NCBI GenBank assembly: GCA_017616015.1
Contig: JAFZYY010000024.1
Span: 124,001-188,000 of the forward strand
Direction: 5' to 3'
Origin: Alphaproteobacteria bacterium
GTDB taxonomy: Bacteria > Pseudomonadota > Alphaproteobacteria > CAAGCB01 > CAG-977
Length of the DNA stretch: 64,000 nt
Within the stretch, counting starts at the first letter, position 1, and every line of letters starts with the position of its first letter. The notes beneath the pieces were generated by a model that was given only the letters and a program-made list of their open reading frames with translations, made no database searches and was not told the DNA's origin. The position numbers and the translations under genes are program-made. This document shows, piece by piece, positions 63,601 to 64,000 of this stretch.

Positions 63601-64000
63601 ATGCAACAAAAGAAAACGAGGAAAAACCTTCTGTCTCGTTGGTTCAAACCGCGCGATTTGATGATTCGGGAACGGGATAAAATAACTTATTGTTCGTTAT
63701 CGGCAAAAAGGCAGGAAGTTCTTTTTTTAATTCTTTGCGCGCTGACCGTTTGGAGCGTTTTTACTACTTTTTATTTTCTGCGTTATGAATCCGTTTTTGC
63801 TCAAAAATCGGACGAGCTGAGCCGTCTTCAGGCAGAATATGCGGATTTGCAGGATAAAGTCTTTGTTTTCGCCGATCATTTTAACAAGATTATAGCGGAA
63901 GAGGAGAACGAACAGCTGATTCCCGAAGACGCTGAAAATATCGCGGAACAACCTAAAATCAAAAAAATAGATTCGTCCGTTCAAAAACGCGAAACGGCGA
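63601..64000 (+). CDS. Membrane-anchored coiled-coil protein, N-terminal part (possibly M23 peptidase)
   Basis: The frame from the ATG at 63601 (a GTG lies 3 bases upstream) stays open to the window end, about 133 residues. It starts with a basic cytosolic segment containing REIR/REDKITY-like sequence (MIRERDKITYCSLSAKRQ), then a membrane helix (about residues 41-62) and a coiled coil. This layout matches the N-terminus of alphaproteobacterial M23 peptidases (F-x-R-x-x-ITY before the membrane helix), but the catalytic domain would be beyond the window. Divergent from pgpA, with about 100 bases between. Confidence 0.5.
   Translation, partial: MQQKKTRKNLLSRWFKPRDLMIRERDKITYCSLSAKRQEVLFLILCALTVWSVFTTFYFLRYESVFAQKSDELSRLQAEYADLQDKVFVFADHFNKIIAEEENEQLIPEDAENIAEQPKIKKIDSSVQKRETA

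Overview
The window reads as one chromosomal segment of an alphaproteobacterium with a compact, moderate-GC genome. Evidence for the class: a ChpT histidine phosphotransferase, the alphaproteobacterial gene order ppiD<>tpiA-secG-kdsA-eno-ftsB, an EnvZ/OmpR-type pair, and an SLT transglycosylase of the alphaproteobacterial soluble type. A GTP-dependent PEP carboxykinase, a complete nucleoside-salvage operon and a flavodiiron O2/NO reductase suggest a host-associated, low-oxygen, fermentative life; that is inference. Genes are packed tightly, with ATGA start/stop overlaps inside operons and several convergent pairs that touch or overlap. No intergenic stretch exceeds about 220 bases. I saw no rRNA, tRNA, CRISPR array, transposase or prophage.

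Layout. 1-5.6 kb: an AsmA/YhdP-like envelope protein (incomplete at the window edge) diverges from glnE. 5.6-12.3 kb: nucleoside salvage, cdd-punA-deoC-deoA-deoB on the minus strand, then a terminator and a second, degenerate thymidine phosphorylase paralogue, with upp divergent. 12.4-17.2 kb: a giant AsmA protein with a coiled-coil tail and an LpoB-like lipoprotein. 17.2-20.9 kb: an orphan prepilin, a small protein, chpT, and a CheA-like protein that has lost its phospho-acceptor histidine and ATP motifs. 20.9-25 kb: envelope proteins. 25-31.3 kb: tadA-xseA-M23-secreted protein (all ATGA-coupled) diverging from SLT-rluB-rsmD. 31.3-33.5 kb: an acidic protein built from two tandem-repeat blocks. 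33.7-39.5 kb: pckG, sensor kinase, response regulator, YifB, small lipoprotein. 39.6-42 kb: ATP-grasp/alpha-E pair followed by a 120-bp imperfect palindrome. 42-45.3 kb: GNAT, unknown protein, mutY, cold-shock-like/DUF805 fusion. 45.3-51.1 kb: two tandem full-length aminopeptidase N genes. 51.2-55.9 kb: a three-gene operon of secreted protein, pentapeptide-repeat protein and VirD4-like coupling ATPase without other secretion genes. 55.9-64 kb: flavodiiron protein, ppiD, tpiA-secG-kdsA-eno-ftsB, pgpA and the start of a membrane coiled-coil protein.

How the genes work together. The deo/cdd/upp block turns nucleosides into free bases and, through deoxyribose-5-phosphate, into glyceraldehyde-3-phosphate and acetaldehyde, which feed the glycolytic enzymes TpiA and Eno encoded later in the window; PckG links PEP to oxaloacetate. 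The most unusual items are the pseudo-CheA beside chpT, the thymidine phosphorylase paralogue with a rewritten phosphate site, the orphan VirD4/pentapeptide operon, the higher-order repeat protein and the 120-bp palindrome.
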